The notes below the pieces were generated by a model. The model ran no database searches and was not told where the DNA came from. It saw only the letters and a list, made by a program, of their open reading frames with translations. Below, piece by piece: positions 60,858 to 64,000 of a stretch of DNA of 64,000 bases. The first letter of the stretch is position 1; every line of letters starts with the position of its first letter. The stretch lies in contig NZ_MRTD01000001.1 in assembly GCF_001956295.1 (NCBI RefSeq), forward strand, positions 434,001 to 498,000, read 5' to 3'. The position numbers and the translations under genes were made by a program. Source of the DNA: Paenibacillus sp. FSL A5-0031 (GTDB lineage Bacteria; Bacillota; Bacilli; Paenibacillales; Paenibacillaceae).

Positions 60858-61415
60858 ATGAAGAGAAAATTTTCAGACCGAGCTAACTGGCGGCGTATCT
60901 TGCGTAAGAGCTATACGTGCCTAGCGCTGGACGGTGAAGAGTTCAAAGGTCTCGTGACGTTTTACCGGATTCATGAATTGCGTGAGCCGTTATGGAAGGA
61001 ATATAACGGACGTAGATTATGTTTGGCAGATCGCGGATACTTGTGGATGCAGCATTTTCCAAGAGGCGAGCATTTTGTCGTCACGACGATGTTTGATGAC
61101 AAGGGACGCGTCGTGCAATGGTATATCGATGTTTGCAAAACGCAAGGCTTAACCGATCAGCAGGTGCCTTGGTTCGATGATTTATATTTGGACGTGGTTG
61201 TGCTGCCTAGCGGCGAGGTATTTCTCATGGACGAGGATGAGCTGGAGGATGCCTTAAGGCAAGGTGATGTTAATGGCAAGGATGTTGCACTTGCACGCAA
61301 AACAGCAGGAAAATTACTATCGAGCATACGAAACGGACGGTTCCGGTATTTTACGCTGAGCCTTAAGCATCGCAAGAGCTTGCTTGCAAAAACCGGGGAA
61401 TTAAGCGAATCATGA
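60858..61415 (+). CDS. DUF402 family protein
   Basis: About 185 aa with the DUF402 beta-barrel-like domain: WMQHFPRGEHFVVTTMFDDKG, VQWYIDVC and LYLDVVVLPSGEVFLMDEDELEDAL, the last holding the acidic cluster of this family. Characterised DUF402 relatives hydrolyse nucleoside di- or triphosphates; activity here is inferred. ATG 60858 has GGAAGGG 10 nt upstream. It overlaps the next gene by 4 nt (ATGA). Confidence 0.85.
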   Translation: MKRKFSDRANWRRILRKSYTCLALDGEEFKGLVTFYRIHELREPLWKEYNGRRLCLADRGYLWMQHFPRGEHFVVTTMFDDKGRVVQWYIDVCKTQGLTDQQVPWFDDLYLDVVVLPSGEVFLMDEDELEDALRQGDVNGKDVALARKTAGKLLSSIRNGRFRYFTLSLKHRKSLLAKTGELSES

Positions 61416-62089
61416 GGAAGGCAACCGTCTCAAGGAGCAGCCCGCGCAGAAGATCGAAGAAAAAGCGTCCGTGGCTGCTCTTGTTTCGTGTTGTTGCCTG
61501 GTTAATATGTGCAGGCGTGTTCTGGTGTGGATATTTACTGTGGTTAATTAATGGTTTCGATACGAATAAACCGCTTGTTCCATCTGATGCAGGCATCGTT
61601 CTTGGTGCTGCTTTGTGGAATGATGTGCCAAGTCCAGCACTGAAGGAACGGCTTGATCTTGCTTGGCAATTATACAAAGCGGGTACGGTAGACAAGCTTA
61701 TTTTGACAGGTGGATTGGATAGCAACGGTTCAAAGAAAACAGAAGCCGAGGGTATGCGGGACTATCTTATAACAAAAGGTATTTCAGCTGACAAGCTGTT
61801 GCTAGAAAATAAGGCGACCAGCACGTACGAAAATCTTGAATTCAGCAAGAAGATCGCAGAGCAGCAAGGCCTGTCAACACTAATTGTCATCACCCATGAT
61901 TATCATGCTGCAAGATCAACGGAGATAGCAAAAAAGCTTGATTTTGTTCAGTTTCAAGTCGCTGGTACAAAATCAAAGGTGCTAAATCCTGTCTATAATG
62001 AGTCGCGTGAAGTACTAGCTTTTACAAAGTGGAAGCTCGACTCTCTATTGCTTAGTCTCGGATTTCACTCTTCCGATTCGAAGCTGTAA
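61412..62089 (+). CDS. YdcF family protein (DUF218)
   Basis: A 225-aa protein with one N-terminal TM helix (~24-46) after a strongly basic leader, then a DUF218/YdcF domain: AGIVLGAALWND, KLILTGGLDS, ENKATSTYENLEFSK and IVITHDYHAARS. Family members act around vancomycin-sensitive wall or envelope processes (SanA group). It is coupled to the DUF402 gene. Confidence 0.9.
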   Translation: MRKATVSRSSPRRRSKKKRPWLLLFRVVAWLICAGVFWCGYLLWLINGFDTNKPLVPSDAGIVLGAALWNDVPSPALKERLDLAWQLYKAGTVDKLILTGGLDSNGSKKTEAEGMRDYLITKGISADKLLLENKATSTYENLEFSKKIAEQQGLSTLIVITHDYHAARSTEIAKKLDFVQFQVAGTKSKVLNPVYNESREVLAFTKWKLDSLLLSLGFHSSDSKL

Positions 62090-62169
62090 ATCTGCTAATA
62101 TGCTGCTGCAAAGTAGAATAAACTTGTAGTGCGGTTAGCCGCTACAGCTTTCGAAGCAAAGGATAGGTG

Positions 62170-63168
62170 ATGCCACAGATGAGTGGACACGTCAAATCGG
62201 GACCCGGCAATGGCACTGCAAGGCCTTCCCGTCAAATTAATGTGGTCCTAAGAACGCAAGAAACATTTCAGACTGGGGTCTCTGCTCCTGCTTTAGAGAC
62301 AGAACCGCTGCCTGCAGTGAAGCCGCTGCCGGGCGTCGATCATTATGCAGACATTCAGAAAGAGCTTGAACCGATGATCGGCATGGACAATGTGAAATCT
62401 CTTGTGTACGAAATATATGCGTTGCTTTATATTAGCCGAATGCGTTCTGAAGCAGGATTATTTGGCGGCTCTCATGTGTATCATATGATTTTTAAGGGCA
62501 ATCCAGGGACTGGAAAAACAACAATCGCCCGCATCGTCGCGAAGCTGTTTCAAAAGATGGGTGTACTTACCAAAGGACATTTGATTGAGGTGGAGCGAGC
62601 TGATCTTGTTGGCGAATATATTGGACATACTGCTCAGAAGACGCGAGATCTCGTTCGAAAAGCAATCGGCGGAGTGTTGTTTGTTGATGAAGCGTACAGT
62701 TTAGCTCGAGGCGGAGAAAAAGATTTTGGCAAGGAAGCGATCGATACGCTTGTAAAAGCAATGGAGGATCACAAAAATCATTTTGTGCTCATACTCGCGG
62801 GTTATCCTGCCGAAATCGACGATTTTTTGCTCACAAATCCAGGCTTGCCGTCACGTTTTCCAATCCAAATTGAGTTTCCAGATTATTCGGTTGATCAACT
62901 GATTCAGATTAGTGAGCTCATGGCTAAGGACCGTGATTATATATTGCAGCCTCAGACCATATTTAAACTAAGACAGCATTTAATGCAGGAAAAGCTAAAC
63001 ACCATGTTCTCGTTTAGCAATGCCAGGTATGTTAGAAATGTGATAGAGAAAGCGATCAGGTTTCAAGCCGTTCGTTTGCTTACGCAGTATGCCAGTTCCG
63101 TTCCCGCAAAGCAGGAATTAATGACGATTAGACCAGATGATTTAAAGTGGGACACGAAACCAATATGA
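62170..63168 (+). CDS. spoVK: stage V sporulation protein K (CbxX/CfqX AAA ATPase)
   Basis: A 332-aa AAA+ ATPase. A proline-rich N-terminal ~65 residues, then Walker A GNPGTGKT (110-117), Walker B GVLFVDEAYSL, sensor motif LILAGYP and Arg fingers (GLPSRFP). It is needed for spore maturation in B. subtilis. ATG 62170 is about 7 nt after AAAGGA; ATG 62179 is possible. The order spoVK-hflX matches B. subtilis spoVK-ynbA. Confidence 0.93.
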   Translation: MPQMSGHVKSGPGNGTARPSRQINVVLRTQETFQTGVSAPALETEPLPAVKPLPGVDHYADIQKELEPMIGMDNVKSLVYEIYALLYISRMRSEAGLFGGSHVYHMIFKGNPGTGKTTIARIVAKLFQKMGVLTKGHLIEVERADLVGEYIGHTAQKTRDLVRKAIGGVLFVDEAYSLARGGEKDFGKEAIDTLVKAMEDHKNHFVLILAGYPAEIDDFLLTNPGLPSRFPIQIEFPDYSVDQLIQISELMAKDRDYILQPQTIFKLRQHLMQEKLNTMFSFSNARYVRNVIEKAIRFQAVRLLTQYASSVPAKQELMTIRPDDLKWDTKPI

Positions 63169-63193
63169 TTGCGTAGTTTAGAAGGAGTATGAG

Positions 63194-64000
63194 ATGAGCG
63201 AGATAACATTCGATACGAATACGAACATGATTGAAAAAGCGATACTGATTAGCTTAGTTACGTCAAAAGACAAACGGAAAGGCGGAGACCCCGAGCTGTC
63301 GCTGCAGGAGCTTGTACAGCTGACGGAAACAGCAGGGGTTGAAGTGCTGACGACCATTACGCAAAACAAAGAAACTGTCGATTCCAAATGGTTTATCGGC
63401 AAAGGAAAAGTACAAGAGGTTAAGGCTCTAGCTGATGAACTGGGCGCTACAACGGCTATATTTGATCAAGAGTTGTCCGGCGCTCAGGTTCGCAATTTGG
63501 AAGAATCACTGGATTTGAAAATCGTTGACCGTACCCAGCTGATTTTGGATATTTTCGCAGGTCGTGCCAAAACGCGCGAAGGTATTATTCAGGTTGAGCT
63601 GGCGCAGCTCAGCTATCTTTTGCCACGTCTATCTGGACAAAGCAAAAACTTGTCACGACTTGGCGGAGGCATTGGTACACGCGGTCCAGGTGAAACGAAA
63701 CTCGAGACGGATCGCCGTCATATTCGTGATCGGATTTTTGACCTGAAGACGGTGCTTGACGAGGTTGTCCGCCACCGTAAATTGCATCGCGAGCGTCGCA
63801 AAAAATCCGGCGCCATTCAAGTAGCTCTTGTTGGCTATACGAATGCCGGGAAATCGACGCTGCTTCGCGAGCTTACTCATGCAGATGTGTATGTAGAAAA
63901 TCAATTGTTCGCAACGCTTGATCCCACCTCAAGAACACTTGAGCTGCCAAATGGCCGAGAAATTATACTTACAGATACGGTAGGTTTTATTCAAAACTTG
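63194..64000 (+). CDS. hflX: GTPase HflX, 5' part
   Basis: 269 codons are present and the gene runs off the window end. N-terminal nucleotide-binding domain ([34 protein letters not shown]), the [22 protein letters not shown] linker region (given in parts: [15 protein letters not shown]), then the G domain with G1 GYTNAGKST and G3 DTVGF. HflX splits stalled or hibernating ribosomes. AAGGAG lies 8 nt before ATG 63194; an ATG at 63189 is out of frame and closes at once. Confidence 0.95.
   Translation, partial: MSEITFDTNTNMIEKAILISLVTSKDKRKGGDPELSLQELVQLTETAGVEVLTTITQNKETVDSKWFIGKGKVQEVKALADELGATTAIFDQELSGAQVRNLEESLDLKIVDRTQLILDIFAGRAKTREGIIQVELAQLSYLLPRLSGQSKNLSRLGGGIGTRGPGETKLETDRRHIRDRIFDLKTVLDEVVRHRKLHRERRKKSGAIQVALVGYTNAGKSTLLRELTHADVYVENQLFATLDPTSRTLELPNGREIILTDTVGFIQNL

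Overview
The window looks like a chromosomal segment of an endospore-forming member of the Paenibacillaceae (Paenibacillus or a close relative). This rests on sequence content only. The gene order cotE - mutS - mutL - miaA - hfq - spoVK - hflX is that of Bacillales. There are three YjcZ-type sporulation mini-genes, many AraC regulators paired with sugar or dioxygenase genes, an RCC1 protein fused to a copper-amine-oxidase-like domain, and a large secreted CBM9/Big_2 protein. Base composition is moderate (low-to-mid 40s percent GC by eye), with one strikingly GC-rich gene interior (about 47.7-48.3 kb).

Layout. 1-13 kb is accessory metabolism: the 3' part of a secreted carbohydrate-active protein, two phytanoyl-CoA-dioxygenase-like genes each paired with an AraC regulator, an Asn-rich secreted protein, a TerD-vWA protein, an RCC1 protein, a sialate O-acetylesterase, a LysR regulator and an acyl-CoA thioesterase. 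13-21 kb holds small stress and housekeeping genes: a zinc-ribbon/nucleotide-binding-like protein, DUF1697, VOC, DUF6199, YjcZ, an Rrf2-DoxX pair, a divergent SDR/TetR pair, a TIM-barrel protein, a small DMT protein and a GH19-like chitinase. 21-34 kb has copZ-copA behind a CsoR-type operator, an ADP-ribosyltransferase-like protein, a truncated ABC ATPase, a divergent HxlR/MDR pair, two more YjcZ-type mini-genes, an MDR gene followed by an AraC gene, alkaline phosphatase, and a DeoR-nagA operon with tandem 21-22-bp repeats upstream. 34-46 kb has two gene remnants, a KinB-like histidine kinase, a GH18 protein with N-terminal repeats, DUF2653, DUF309, a beta-carbonic anhydrase with a YqkB-like protein, an M32 carboxypeptidase, a complete SsuABC-like importer and an aromatic-acid-exporter-like protein.

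46-64 kb is the conserved core. cotE (spore coat) has a SigE-like promoter. It is followed by an amidoligase-like gene, a 1.25-kb array of inverted-repeat elements, and then mutS, mutL, an RsmJ-like methyltransferase, miaA and hfq. The mutL, methyltransferase and miaA genes overlap by 4 nt at each junction. After an hfq terminator come a class A PBP with a cyclophilin lipoprotein, then DUF402 and YdcF-like genes, spoVK, and hflX, which runs off the window end.

No tRNA, rRNA, CRISPR array or intact insertion sequence was seen. The points most worth checking are: (i) the repeat array before mutS, built from 12-bp terminal inverted repeats; (ii) a promoter architecture shared exactly by three separate YjcZ-type genes; (iii) the zinc-ribbon plus 2-deoxyribosyltransferase/TIR-like protein at 13 kb; (iv) the four phased operator-like repeats upstream of the DeoR-nagA operon; and (v) a solitary amidoligase next to cotE.
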